Source: Streptococcus himalayensis (GTDB lineage: Bacteria; Bacillota; Bacilli; Lactobacillales; Streptococcaceae). Taken from it: a stretch of DNA of 64,000 nt. A program made the translations under genes and the position numbers. The notes beneath the pieces were generated by a model, which made no database searches, was not told the origin of the DNA, and saw only the letters and a list, made by a program, of their open reading frames with translations. Position 1 is the stretch's first letter, and each line of letters opens with the position of its first letter. The DNA is taken from positions 701,501-765,500 of the forward strand of contig NZ_CP016953.1 of assembly GCF_001708305.1 (NCBI RefSeq), given 5' to 3'. Shown here in pieces: positions 46,747 to 54,721 of the stretch.

Positions 46747-49326
46747 ATGAAAAAAATTAAAGGTTTGCTTGCTGCAACTGCCGCAGTAGCTTCTATTGCT
46801 GGTGTATCACATCTCGATGTTCAGGCGGATGAACTGAAATCTGACATGGAAGGACAAGTTTCAAATGAGACGTGTCAAGATAAAGTTTCATCATTAAAAG
46901 ATAAATTAGATATGGCACAGAAAGATTTGCAAATTGCAAGCTCTGATGTTGCAACCGCTCAGTCACAGTATAATCAAGTTGTAGATTCTCATGCGAAAGA
47001 GTTGGCCGAAGAAAAAAATTTAAAAGAAGAAGTTGAGAAGTTATCTGAACAAGAGAGAACTTCCATAGGTACTGTAGAAAAGGCTCAGAAAGACTATGAT
47101 GCAAATATCCATTCTGATGAAGACCTAGAAAAAGCAACGGCTGAACAAGAAAAAGCTAAGCAGGGAGTTTCAGATGCTCAAGCTAATCTAGATACGAGAG
47201 TATCTGATTTGGCTAACAAACAAAAAGTATATGAAAAAGCCGACACAGCTAAACAAGAGGCTACAACTAAGGAATCTGAAATTCAAAATTTGTTGAAAAA
47301 GGCTCAGGAGGAAAAGAATAAGGCAGATAATGCTTTGAACGCAGCGTTATTAAGTAATGCAAGTGGAGCGACGCTAGATAAATTAAAACAAGATGTAACT
47401 AATGCGAATGAAGCGTTAAAACAAGCAGACAAAGCGGTTCAAGCGAAAAAAGAGGAGATTGCTAAACTTGCTCCATCTTATGATGTGTCAGATGCGAATA
47501 TTCGATTATCGAAAGCATATATGGATTTACTGAAGAAACGTACGGAGGATTTGCATTTAACGGATCGTTCAAAGAAGACTCAAGCAGGATTATCTATCAA
47601 GTTTGATCAATGGGATGCAGATAAAAAAGCTACCGTTATTTCAGGTATAACCAAAGATTCCACCTCAAGTGAGTATGTAAAAGTTATTAATGATTTAGTT
47701 AAGCAAGCTAAGATTGATGAAGCTAATAATATTTATGATACAAGTAAAGATACTAGACCAGTGGACTTTAGCTCTTTGACTAAGGAACAAAAAGAAGAGA
47801 TTAACTTTTTTGCCTTAGAGCTTTTGAATCAGATTAGAGCACAGTTTGGTACGAGGGAGTTGAAAGCTACCAAGGGAATGTTTGACTTTGCTCAGGGAGT
47901 TGTCGGGAAATTGAAATATAGGCCTTCTAGAGATGAGCATGGAAGATACTTAGGAGGTGTTTATAAAGAGCTTAATGAAGAAGCAGGAAAGGTTGGTTTA
48001 AGGGTACATCCAAATCCTGAAAAACAAGCGTATCATGATACTGTAGGAGTAGGTGCTTTATATAATAAAGATATCCTCCCCACAACTGCTCCATACACGA
48101 TGGGAGATTTGAAAGGCTTAGTTTATAAAGGGATTAAGTTTATGCTATTCAATAGGGTATGGGACGAGCTTGACAGAGATGCGTATCGGGCGTTTGAACG
48201 CGCTATGGATATCGCTGGATTAATATCGCATAAACAAACTACAGATATGGCTGCAACGGCTGTACATATTATGGTTAATCCTAATCCTGTGGATAAGGAG
48301 GTCTATACAGTTGTGGTTCACACCCTCTTGGCTGGAGATGATTATATTGATACCCCAGATAATTACATATGGAAAGATGTTAACGGCGACGGTCTTAAGC
48401 AAAGAAATTCGGAATTTTTTGAAAAAGATAAGAGCCAGCAAAAGTTTGATACGACTGCTTTGATAAATGATCCATCTCAAAGGACTAAGCTTGCTAATGA
48501 CTTAAATGGATTAGAGAAAAAGCGTAACCAAGCAATGGCGGATTTAAATACAGCTCGGACAGCTTTGGCGAACGTGACAACAGTCGATATTCCTAGTTTG
48601 CAAAAAGCTGTTATGGAAGCAGATAAAAACGTAGCAACATATCAAACTCAATTATCAGCTACTAGTCAAGATTTAGTAAGAAAAATGCAAGATTTAACAT
48701 TAGCTACTACAGATTTACAAAAGGCTAAAAAAGCTAAATCAGATGCAGAAGGAGATTTAGCTACTGCAAAGGCTGATTTGGATAAAATCGAGAAGAAATA
48801 TGGACGAATTTTGAATTCTATTCAGAAACTTAAAGAAGCTAAAGATAATTTGCAAGATATTCAAGATAATTTAAGAAATAAAAAGGCTGATTTGAATAAG
48901 ATTAGTCTCCAAGTACAGGAATTGGTGACTAAAGTGAATAAGGCTAAGGCTTATCTTGATGAAGTTACAGCTAAACATGATCGCTTGAGTGAAATTTATA
49001 AACAAGCTTTGGGAGCTTATCAAGCTTCTAAGGCAGAATGTGATCAAAAAATCCCAGGTGGTAATCAACCAAATGGAGTTTTATTAAAACCTCAAAAACC
49101 TATAGGTGGCTCAGTACGTCCTACTTATGGTTCGATTTCTAGCTACGTAGGTTTGAAACCAACTCATATTCGTCATTCAGTAGCGGTATCAACGGAATCA
49201 ACATCAAAAAATCATAGTAATAAAACGTTACCAACTACGGGTTCAAAAGAGTTGAATTTAGCTACGCTAGGTCTAGCGATGTTGAGTATGGTAGGTTTTG
49301 TAAATAGAAAAAAAGATGAGAAATAA
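46747..49326 (+). CDS. LPXTG-anchored SEC10/PgrA-type surface protein
   Basis: 859 residues. A signal peptide (residues 1-27, MKKIKGLLAATAAVASIAGV) is followed by a coiled coil (about 45-235), a globular region (about 255-575) with FFALELLNQIRAQFG and DRDAYRAFERAMDIAGL that resembles the SEC10/PgrA surface-exclusion family and includes a CAP-like part, a second coiled coil (about 585-770) and a linker to LPTTG (828-832), a hydrophobic stretch and NRKKDEK. Sortase would join it to the wall. PgrA limits conjugative entry in Enterococcus; here the role is unknown, perhaps adhesion or exclusion. AAGGAG precedes ATG. Confidence 0.85.
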   Translation: MKKIKGLLAATAAVASIAGVSHLDVQADELKSDMEGQVSNETCQDKVSSLKDKLDMAQKDLQIASSDVATAQSQYNQVVDSHAKELAEEKNLKEEVEKLSEQERTSIGTVEKAQKDYDANIHSDEDLEKATAEQEKAKQGVSDAQANLDTRVSDLANKQKVYEKADTAKQEATTKESEIQNLLKKAQEEKNKADNALNAALLSNASGATLDKLKQDVTNANEALKQADKAVQAKKEEIAKLAPSYDVSDANIRLSKAYMDLLKKRTEDLHLTDRSKKTQAGLSIKFDQWDADKKATVISGITKDSTSSEYVKVINDLVKQAKIDEANNIYDTSKDTRPVDFSSLTKEQKEEINFFALELLNQIRAQFGTRELKATKGMFDFAQGVVGKLKYRPSRDEHGRYLGGVYKELNEEAGKVGLRVHPNPEKQAYHDTVGVGALYNKDILPTTAPYTMGDLKGLVYKGIKFMLFNRVWDELDRDAYRAFERAMDIAGLISHKQTTDMAATAVHIMVNPNPVDKEVYTVVVHTLLAGDDYIDTPDNYIWKDVNGDGLKQRNSEFFEKDKSQQKFDTTALINDPSQRTKLANDLNGLEKKRNQAMADLNTARTALANVTTVDIPSLQKAVMEADKNVATYQTQLSATSQDLVRKMQDLTLATTDLQKAKKAKSDAEGDLATAKADLDKIEKKYGRILNSIQKLKEAKDNLQDIQDNLRNKKADLNKISLQVQELVTKVNKAKAYLDEVTAKHDRLSEIYKQALGAYQASKAECDQKIPGGNQPNGVLLKPQKPIGGSVRPTYGSISSYVGLKPTHIRHSVAVSTESTSKNHSNKTLPTTGSKELNLATLGLAMLSMVGFVNRKKDEK

Positions 49327-49384
49327 TTTTTCTAGTTTCTGAATAATGAAAAAGTAGCCTCAATTCTGGTGGATTGAAGGGAAG

Positions 49385-49470
49385 CTAACATCTAGAGAGG
49401 ACCAGCTTGGTCTTCTCTTTTTTGATGTTTAAGGCAATCAAAATCCGCTTTTTGAAGTTTTCAAAGTTCC
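49385..49470 (-). pseudogene. C-terminal remnant of an ISL3-family transposase
   Basis: On the minus strand from 49470 the frame reads NFENFKKRILIALNIKKEK and TKLVLSRC then stop (TAG at 49385-49387). This matches the well-known C-terminus of streptococcal ISL3-family transposases. The rest of the gene is missing: it is cut exactly where the IS66 left end begins. Confidence 0.7.
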
Positions 49471-49493
49471 GTAACCGCCCCATAACGAGGTGT
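49471..49493 (+). repeat. IS66 left inverted repeat
   Basis: Begins GTAACCGCCCCATAACGAGG and ends TGT; 21 of 23 bases match the right end in inverted orientation. Confidence 0.85.
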
Positions 49494-49555
49494 CTATGAT
49501 ATTTTCCACGCCTCTAGTATACTGTTATCAGAAAACAGAACTGGAGGCTATTTTG

Positions 49556-49741
49556 ATGTCACAACCTATTGTTCCCTTGAAAACACCACAATCTCGTCGA
49601 TTTCCTCATAAATCCAGAAATGATCTGGTAATGAAAATGCGTATTGGAAAAGTTGAACTAAGCTTGTTCCAATCTCTTCATCAAGAAACACTTGAAACTA
49701 TTTTAGATAAGGTACTTACTTATGAGCATCCAACTCAGTGA
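49556..49741 (+). CDS. IS66 accessory protein (TnpA-like, short)
   Basis: 61 residues beginning MSQPIVPLKTPQSRRFPHKS, with TGGAGG eight bases before ATG 49556. Basic and small, it matches the short first ORF of streptococcal IS66-type elements, thought to aid transposition. The 3' end overlaps tnpB by 20 bp. An upstream in-frame ATG at 49490 lies at the inverted repeat and is not favoured. Confidence 0.65.
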   Translation: MSQPIVPLKTPQSRRFPHKSRNDLVMKMRIGKVELSLFQSLHQETLETILDKVLTYEHPTQ

Positions 49742-50072
49742 TTTAGGGCAGGTCTATCTGGTTTGTGGCAAAACCGATATGAGACAGGGGATTGATTCGC
49801 TGGCTTATCTGGTAAAAAGTCAGTTCAACCTTGATCCCTTTTCTGGTCAAGTTTTTCTCTTCTGTGGCGGCCGCAAAGACCGGTTCAAAGCTCTTTACTG
49901 GGATGGACAAGGTTTCTGGTTGCTTTACAAGCGATTTGAAAATGGCAAACTCACTTGGCCTAATGATGAACATGAGGTAAAAGCCCTAACTTCCGAGCAA
50001 GTAGACTGGCTGATGAAGGGATTTTCGATAAGTCCTAAAATAAAATCTACAAAAAGTCGTGATTTCTATTGA
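49722..50072 (+). CDS. tnpB: IS66 Orf2 protein TnpB
   Basis: 116 residues with the IS66 TnpB pattern VYLVCGKTDMRQGIDSLAYL and FLFCGGRKDRFKALYWDGQG-F, then EQVDWLMKGF. The frame is intact and normal length. TnpB is needed with TnpA and TnpC for IS66 transposition; with tnpC broken here it has no functional partner in this copy. Confidence 0.88.
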   Translation: MSIQLSDLGQVYLVCGKTDMRQGIDSLAYLVKSQFNLDPFSGQVFLFCGGRKDRFKALYWDGQGFWLLYKRFENGKLTWPNDEHEVKALTSEQVDWLMKGFSISPKIKSTKSRDFY

Positions 50073-50121
50073 AATCATGGCTTTTCTTTCGGTATAATAA
50101 AGAAAAATGGAGGGTGAGACT

Positions 50122-51683
50122 ATGAAAGAGCTATTAGCCATTATTAAACAACAAGCAGCTGTTAACCAACAACTCACAAATGAACTTGCTCTCCTTCGTG
50201 AACAAGTAGCTTATCTGACACAAAAGCTTTATGGCAAGTCATCAGAGAAGGTTGTGTATCAACCTGGTCAGCTCAGCTTATTCGGTGAGGAAAGCCTACC
50301 TGAAGAAGAATCTGACTTGCCCAGTTGAAACTGAGACTATTACCTATAGACACAAGAAGGCTAAAGGCGTTCGTCAGGCTGTTTTCAGTCAGTTTACTCC
50401 AGAGATGGTTCATCATGAACTAAAAGGCGAAGACTGCACTTGTCCAGACTGTCACGGTCAGTTGACAGAGATTGGCTCAACCGTCCAACGGCAAGAATTG
50501 GTCTTCATCCCTGCACAATTGAAGCGGATTGACCATGTCCAACATGCCTATAAATGTCAAGCATGTAGCCAGAAGAATCTTAACGATAAGATTATCAAAG
50601 CTCCTGTTCCTAAGGCTCCTTTGGCACATAGCCTAGGGTCAGCCTCCATTATTGCCCACACCATTCACCAGAAATTCAATCTCAAGGTCCCCAACTACCG
50701 CCAAGAAGAGGATTGGAACAAGCTTGGCTTGCCAATCACACGGAAGGAAATCGCCAACTGGCACATCAAGTCTAGTCAGTATTATTTCGAGCCGATTTAT
50801 GACCTTCTGCACGAGAAATTACTAGAACAACCTGTTCTCCATGCGGATGAGACTTCTTACAGGGTCTTAGAAAGTGATAGCCAGTTGACCTTCTACTGGA
50901 CCTTCTTATCTGGCAAGCATGAAGAACAGGGCATCACTCTTTATCATCACGATAAAGGGCGGAGTGGCTTGGTTGTGAAGGAGTTTCTTAGAGACTATAA
51001 TGGCTATGTCCATTGTGACATGTGGTCTGCCTATAGGCAGTTAGAACGAGCTCAGCTAGTTGGTTGTTGGGCTCATGTCAGAAGATCTTCTTCGAGGCGA
51101 CGCCTAAAAAGGCAGACAGGACTTCCTTGGGTGCTAAGGGATTAGCCTATTGCGACCGCTTATTTGCTTTGGAGAATGACTGGGTTGACCTCTCTACTGA
51201 AGAGCGACTACATAAACGCCAGGCAGAGTTAGCCCCTTTGATGGACGAGTTCTTCAACTGGTGCCGCAATCAATCTATTTTACCTGGATCAAAACTTGGT
51301 CGTGCGATAGAATATAGCCTTAAATATGAAGAACTATTCAAGGCAGTTCTTCAAGATAGCCGCTTGGTTCTATCCAATAATGTAGCAGAACGCGCTATTA
51401 AGTCCTTGGTCATGGGTAGGAGTGAAAGAGTCCAGTGGACTCTTTCAGCCTGAGCTTAAAAATACAAAAGTGAAGGTGGTTGTTTTCCCAAAGTTTTGAG
51501 GGAGCTAAAGCAACTGCCATTATCCTGAGTTTACTGGAGACAGCTAAGAGGCATGGTCTTGATTCAGAGAAATACATCACTTATCTTCTGGAACATCTTC
51601 CAAACGAGGATTCACTCGAAAAAAAGGAGGTTCTAGAGGCTTATTTACCGTGGACTGAACGAATTCAGAACAACTGCAAATAG
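50122..51683 (+). pseudogene. tnpC: IS66 transposase TnpC, frameshifted and interrupted
   Basis: Four frames together make one transposase: MKELLAIIKQQAAVNQQLTN...EEESDLP (50122-50324), VETETITYRHKKAKG... to CWAHVRR (to about 51085), KIFFEATPKKAD...VMGR (to about 51418) and FSQSFEGAKATAIILSLLET... to stop 51683. The first break is an extra C near 50322, the second a small indel near 51085, the third a ~50-bp hairpin-containing insertion at 51419-51479 replacing a few bases. The catalytic Asp (HADETSYRV), Asp (VHCDMWSAYR) and Glu (NNVAERAIK) are still visible but in different frames. Confidence 0.9.
51419..51479 (+). repeat. Hairpin-bearing insertion inside tnpC
   Basis: AAAGAGTCC-AGT-GGACTCTTT forms a perfect 9-bp stem with the same AGT loop as the terminator at 19612, followed by CAGCCTGAGCTTAAAAATAC. 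Flanks AGTGAAAG and AGTGAAGG are near direct repeats. It splits tnpC between GRK and FSQ, and is not part of IS66. Confidence 0.65.
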
Positions 51684-51725
51684 AAGAAGTTCCAGAGTCA
51701 AGCAAGACTTTGGAACTTTTTCAAT

Positions 51726-51748
51726 ATACCTCGTTATGGAGCGGTTAC
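51726..51748 (-). repeat. IS66 right inverted repeat
   Basis: Reads ATACCTCGTTATGGAGCGG then TTAC on the plus strand; complementary to the left end apart from two mismatches. It contains the stop codon of the neighbouring minus-strand gene. Confidence 0.85.
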
Positions 51749-52155
51749 TTAGAATCAAGAAAACTATTCTTGATAAAGAAATTACTGGATATATTTTTAA
51801 GTAAATTTTCTATTCCCAAATAGCTAAGAACTGGCAGAGCCATCTCCTTTAAACCATATTTTTTCGACGAATAGTTTTCTAGAAATTCTAAATAATTAAT
51901 GAGTTGCTCTTTATTGATGCCTTGACCTTCTAAATTTTTCTTTAAAATCCAAATGACCTTGTCAACTTCGAACATAGATGCAGTATTTTTATTGATTACA
52001 ACCCCATTTCCCCTTTTTTTATACCATTTATTGTATTCTCTATCAATAATTTGAAAAGTAACAGAATCACCATATTTTTTAGTAGCATTCTGTTTTAATT
52101 TGAAATATCTTAATACTATACAAAAAGCCAATATTGTTGAAATTACTTGGATCAT
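51745..52155 (-). CDS. Small membrane-anchored protein of unknown function, 3' end cut by IS66
   Basis: AAGGAGGG lies four bases before ATG 52155. The 136-residue product has one N-terminal helix (MIQVISTILAFCIVLRYF) followed by a soluble lysine-rich part. Its stop codon TAA (51745-51747 on the complement) lies inside the IS66 right inverted repeat, so the original C-terminus has been replaced. The lost part is not found on the other side of IS66. No family recognised. It is probably co-transcribed with the ORF at 52171-52377, 15 bp upstream. Confidence 0.6.
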   Translation of the reverse strand: MIQVISTILAFCIVLRYFKLKQNATKKYGDSVTFQIIDREYNKWYKKRGNGVVINKNTASMFEVDKVIWILKKNLEGQGINKEQLINYLEFLENYSSKKYGLKEMALPVLSYLGIENLLKNISSNFFIKNSFLDSK

Positions 52156-52170
52156 TTTCCCTCCTTGTAG

Positions 52171-52377
52171 TCATTCTATAAATTTATTTAATCCCATCAT
52201 AATATCCGGTAATTTGACACCATTCTCCAAAAGCAAAACAGTCTTCTCTATAGATATATCAGCAATCTTTATGAAGCAATTTTTTAAGTTCAAAAGGTTC
52301 GTTTTATAGAATATTTTTTCTTCCGTCATATCTAGCTTTTGAACTGTGATAATCTTTTTAGCTTTTTTAGTAAACAT
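52171..52377 (-). CDS. Hypothetical small protein (68 residues)
   Basis: MFTKKAKKIITVQKLDMTEE opens a lysine-rich protein with a mildly hydrophobic middle and no known domain. Its ATG lacks a ribosome site of its own; a strong one (AAGGAGGAG) 32 bp farther up serves instead a five-codon ORF (ATG CAT ATC ACA TAT TAA, start 52410 on the minus strand), so translation could be coupled through a mini-leader, or this frame has lost its true start. Part of a two-gene unit with the IS66-truncated gene. Confidence 0.45.
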   Translation of the reverse strand: MFTKKAKKIITVQKLDMTEEKIFYKTNLLNLKNCFIKIADISIEKTVLLLENGVKLPDIMMGLNKFIE

Positions 52378-52429
52378 CTGCTGGTTTTAAATTAATATGT
52401 GATATGCATAGTAGACTCCTCCTTAAAGC

Positions 52430-52462
52430 TATTATATCATTTTTAACTATGTTTGCATAGTT
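52430..52462 (-). promoter_or_regulatory. Promoter and palindrome of the two-gene unit
   Basis: On the minus strand TATAAT (in GATATAATAG) precedes the AAGGAGGAG ribosome site. About 12 bp upstream AACTATG-CAAA-CATAGTT (52445-52462) is a perfect 7-bp inverted repeat near the expected -35, an operator candidate. Confidence 0.5.
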
Positions 52463-52816
52463 ATATAGATAAAAATTATATAGGTGCTTTTGGACTAATC
52501 TGCAAGTTATAGCATACAGACGGACAACTGTCAAAACTGTTTAATTCTTTCGATAAATATTTCTTTCTCAATTTTTGAGAGCATTTCATATCTCCGTATT
52601 TATTTTTCATTAGCAATATACTGGAAGATTGTGAATTACGGTAGTTCCTCCTATTGTGGGATAGTTATTGATGATTTAGTTAAAATATTTTAAAAATACA
52701 ATACTAAAATACATTGTTTTTGATGGAACGGATATAATTTTATATTATTTTTCACTTTCAGTCCTACTTATCTTTTTATGTGAAGTTTTAATTATCAAAT
52801 ATCGACTTTGATTGTT

Positions 52817-52919
52817 ATTAAAAGATTGCTTATTTCATTATTGACAAAAACTAATTTTTGTCAATAATGAGAATGTCTCCTGTCTTTATTATGAACAAAA
52901 TTCCCAATTTATTAATAAT
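52817..52919 (+). repeat. Direct repeat downstream of the Fic gene
   Basis: About 103 bp (ATTAAAAG...TTCATTATTGACAAAAA...CAATAATGARAATGTCTYCT...TATTATGAACAAAATT...) matching 54244-54347 in the same orientation with roughly 85 percent identity by eye. The space 52463-52816 between this and the small genes is AT-rich and holds nothing else I can name. Confidence 0.85.
52835..52870. promoter_or_regulatory. 36-bp perfect palindrome, downstream copy
   Basis: TCATTATTGACAAAAA-CTAA-TTTTTGTCAATAATGA, 16-bp perfect arms and 4-bp loop. It lies 120 bp past the Fic stop codon. Could be an operator; too A/T rich in the stem end and lacking a GC core for a typical terminator. Confidence 0.7.
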
Positions 52920-52989
52920 ATTTCATATCCAAGATAGGAAAATTCTAATCCTGTATTTATTTCGTTGAATGTTTGTTGTCGCATGACAT

Positions 52990-54219
52990 TTAAAAATCAA
53001 AAAACTCATCAACAATAATGTGTTTGGAAGGACGTTTAACAATTTTTGATAGATATCCAACATGTTCTAATTCTTCGATGCTTCTTTTTATACTTCGTTG
53101 TGAAAATTCGGAATGCTTTAGGAGGTCTAAAATATCATTATCGGTTAGATTATTTTCTGTATCTGGCATAAATAGCTGGGATTGGAGGAGGAGATATATG
53201 ATATGTTTTTGCACTTCTGTGAGTGATAGATTCGACAATTTATCATGATAATACTCTAATAGTTCTATCTTTTGAGCTAATGTAGCAATAATTTCATGCT
53301 GTCCTTTGGTAATATATTTTAAGAGTGTATAGACAAAGGAAGTACCATCAGCTCTATTTAGTATATTTCCGGTATCTGAAAAAGCTTTGTAATAGCTTGA
53401 TTTTGCTTCGTTTATTTTTTTAGAAATAATAAGTCCTGAAAATGGGTCTAATTTTCTAGAAAGGTAGTTTGCCAGGATATAGCGTCCAATTCGTCCATTT
53501 CCATCATAGAAGGGATGAATATTTTCAAAAAAATAATGTCCAAGTGTCGCCTTAATAAGAAAAGGTACGTTTTCGTCATTGATAAAATCAATCCAGCTTT
53601 GCAACATTTCTATTATTTTATCTTCTTTGCCAGGAGGGATATGTTCAATTTTCCCACTTTGATTATTGACAATAGATACGGTGTCTTTTCGGAACAATTT
53701 TCCATCTATTTCGTCCTCTCTATCAATTTCACCGTGAGTTAGTTTGTCATAGATTTCACGAATTTCTTCGATAGAAGCAATATGTAAGAAATCACCATTT
53801 AGAATATCTAAATACATTCTGACAGTGGAGACATACTTAGCGTTTTTCTTTTTATGTAGTGCTTCTATTGCTAACGCTATATCTTTCCTGGTTGTATGAA
53901 TTCCCTCTATTTGGTTGGTAGAGATAATAGCAGTGTATAGGTGCTCTTGATAAAATTGTTTATGGGCTACTTCTGGTAATTTTGTTGCTAAATCTGAGAT
54001 TTTTGTGGAATTTAAGATAATATTTTGCATCATCATAAGAATGTCTAGAAGAGGCATGACAAACAATGGATATTGATTTGACGCAAAACTCTCTTTCTTC
54101 ATCAAATAAGGAAACATACTTGTTTTTATTGTTCCGATACTGTTTAACCGTTTAAAATATTCTTCCTCATAGCTGGAATAATCTTGATAATAAATACTTT
54201 TTAAGTTTTTATAATTCAT
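52990..54219 (-). CDS. Fic-domain AMP-transferase with built-in inhibitory helix and C-terminal winged helix
   Basis: 409 residues. The Fic motif HPFYDGNGRIGR (235-246) is complete, with catalytic His235 and the phosphate-binding Gly/Asn/Arg. An inhibitory motif TNQIEG (101-106) fits (S/T)xxxE(G/N) placed N-terminal to the Fic core, a class II self-inhibited enzyme. The last ~100 residues (TEVQKHIIYLLLQS ... SQRSIKRSIEELEHVGYLSK) look like a winged helix-turn-helix. Such proteins modify target hydroxyls with AMP; target unknown. AAAAAGGA precedes ATG 54219. The gene is isolated, AT-rich, and bracketed by two direct repeats. Confidence 0.9.
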   Translation of the reverse strand: MNYKNLKSIYYQDYSSYEEEYFKRLNSIGTIKTSMFPYLMKKESFASNQYPLFVMPLLDILMMMQNIILNSTKISDLATKLPEVAHKQFYQEHLYTAIISTNQIEGIHTTRKDIALAIEALHKKKNAKYVSTVRMYLDILNGDFLHIASIEEIREIYDKLTHGEIDREDEIDGKLFRKDTVSIVNNQSGKIEHIPPGKEDKIIEMLQSWIDFINDENVPFLIKATLGHYFFENIHPFYDGNGRIGRYILANYLSRKLDPFSGLIISKKINEAKSSYYKAFSDTGNILNRADGTSFVYTLLKYITKGQHEIIATLAQKIELLEYYHDKLSNLSLTEVQKHIIYLLLQSQLFMPDTENNLTDNDILDLLKHSEFSQRSIKRSIEELEHVGYLSKIVKRPSKHIIVDEFFDF

Positions 54220-54262
54220 TGCAAAATATCCTTTTTGGTAATAATTAAAAGACTTTTTTGTT

Positions 54263-54298
54263 TCATTATTGACAAAAACTGAGTTTTGTCAATAATGA
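54263..54298. promoter_or_regulatory. 36-bp palindrome, upstream copy (operator candidate)
   Basis: TCATTATTGACAAAA-ACTGAG-TTTTGTCAATAATGA, 15-bp perfect arms. It contains TTGACA on both strands, so it could overlap a -35 box for the Fic gene, 44 bp from its start. Confidence 0.7.
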
Positions 54299-54315
54299 AA
54301 ATGTCTTCTATCTCT

Positions 54316-54347
54316 ATTATGAACAAAATTCTCCATTTGTCAATAAT
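54316..54347. promoter_or_regulatory. Second, imperfect palindrome next to the upstream copy
   Basis: ATTATGAACAAA ... TTTGTCAATAAT is a looser version of the same dyad (ATTATTGACAAA/TTTGTCAATAAT), centred 51 bp from the first, i.e. about five helical turns. Two like-spaced sites suggest cooperative binding of a dimer. The downstream repeat keeps only a decayed second dyad. Confidence 0.5.
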
Positions 54348-54348
54348 G

Positions 54349-54477
54349 AGAGGTCAAAAGAGAGCAAGAAGCGTCTGGGATAGGATATTCTCTGCTGAAG
54401 AGCCTGCGACTGAAACCATCGTCACCGAGCCAGCTCCAGAAAGTGGAGGTTTTGTTTCTTCAGAAACGACAGAATAA
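54349..54477 (+). pseudogene. Possible C-terminal gene fragment
   Basis: Directly after the Fic repeat the plus frame reads GQKRARSVWDRIFSAEEPAT then ETIVTEPAPESGGFVSSETTE and stop. The basic head and acidic Glu/Pro/Thr tail look like the cytoplasmic end of a larger protein whose 5' part was lost when the Fic cassette arrived. The nearest ATG (54286) lies within the palindrome. Identity unknown. The rest, 54478-54600, shows nothing else. Confidence 0.35.
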
Positions 54478-54604
54478 GGAAGGTTAGCAGGATGGCTTGT
54501 ACAGAACTCCACTGATACTAGGAATGTTGGATCGATGGAGGATTAAAAAGCTATTTGATAATGGATGTAGGGCCTGAAAATTGTTAAACTATGATAAATA
54601 CAGA

Positions 54605-54635
54605 AAGAGTACTTAGTTCGACTAAGTGCTTTTTT
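54605..54635 (+). terminator. Rho-independent terminator
   Basis: AGTACTTAGT-CG-ACTAAGTGCT followed by T6; about 85 bp before the next gene. Confidence 0.8.
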
Positions 54636-54721
54636 ACTCGAGAAATAAAGAAAAACAAAATAGTTTCAAGAATTACTAATTAGTGATAAAATAATTTTAA
54701 CAAAAGAAAAGGAGTGATAAT

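Larger units (their letters stand above)
49471..51748 (+). mobile_element. IS66-family insertion sequence, 2278 bp, inactive
   Basis: Terminal inverted repeats GTAACCGCCCCATAACGAGG (49471-49490) and its complement ending at 51748 (GTAACCGCTCCATAACGAGG on the minus strand) continue three more bases with one mismatch. Inside are the typical tnpA-like, tnpB and tnpC genes. IS66 usually makes 8-bp target duplications; the flanks AAAGTTCC and TTAGAATC do not match, pointing to rearrangement after insertion. tnpC is broken in three places. Confidence 0.9.
54244..54347 (+). repeat. Direct repeat upstream of the Fic gene
   Basis: Second copy of the 103-bp repeat at 52817. It begins 25 bp before the Fic start codon, so it covers the Fic promoter region on the minus strand. 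Confidence 0.85.

Noticed and set aside
49322..49470. Region after the surface protein as its terminator or a regulatory RNA
   Set aside because: The minus strand encodes the ISL3 transposase tail, which explains its conservation.
52835..52870. Palindrome downstream of Fic as a simple rho-independent terminator
   Set aside because: It is 120 bp past the stop, has no GC-rich stem base or U tract in either direction, and recurs upstream of the gene.
52990..54219. Fic gene as the toxin of a FicT-FicA toxin-antitoxin pair
   Set aside because: No small antitoxin gene adjoins it; the inhibitory motif TNQIEG is within the protein itself.
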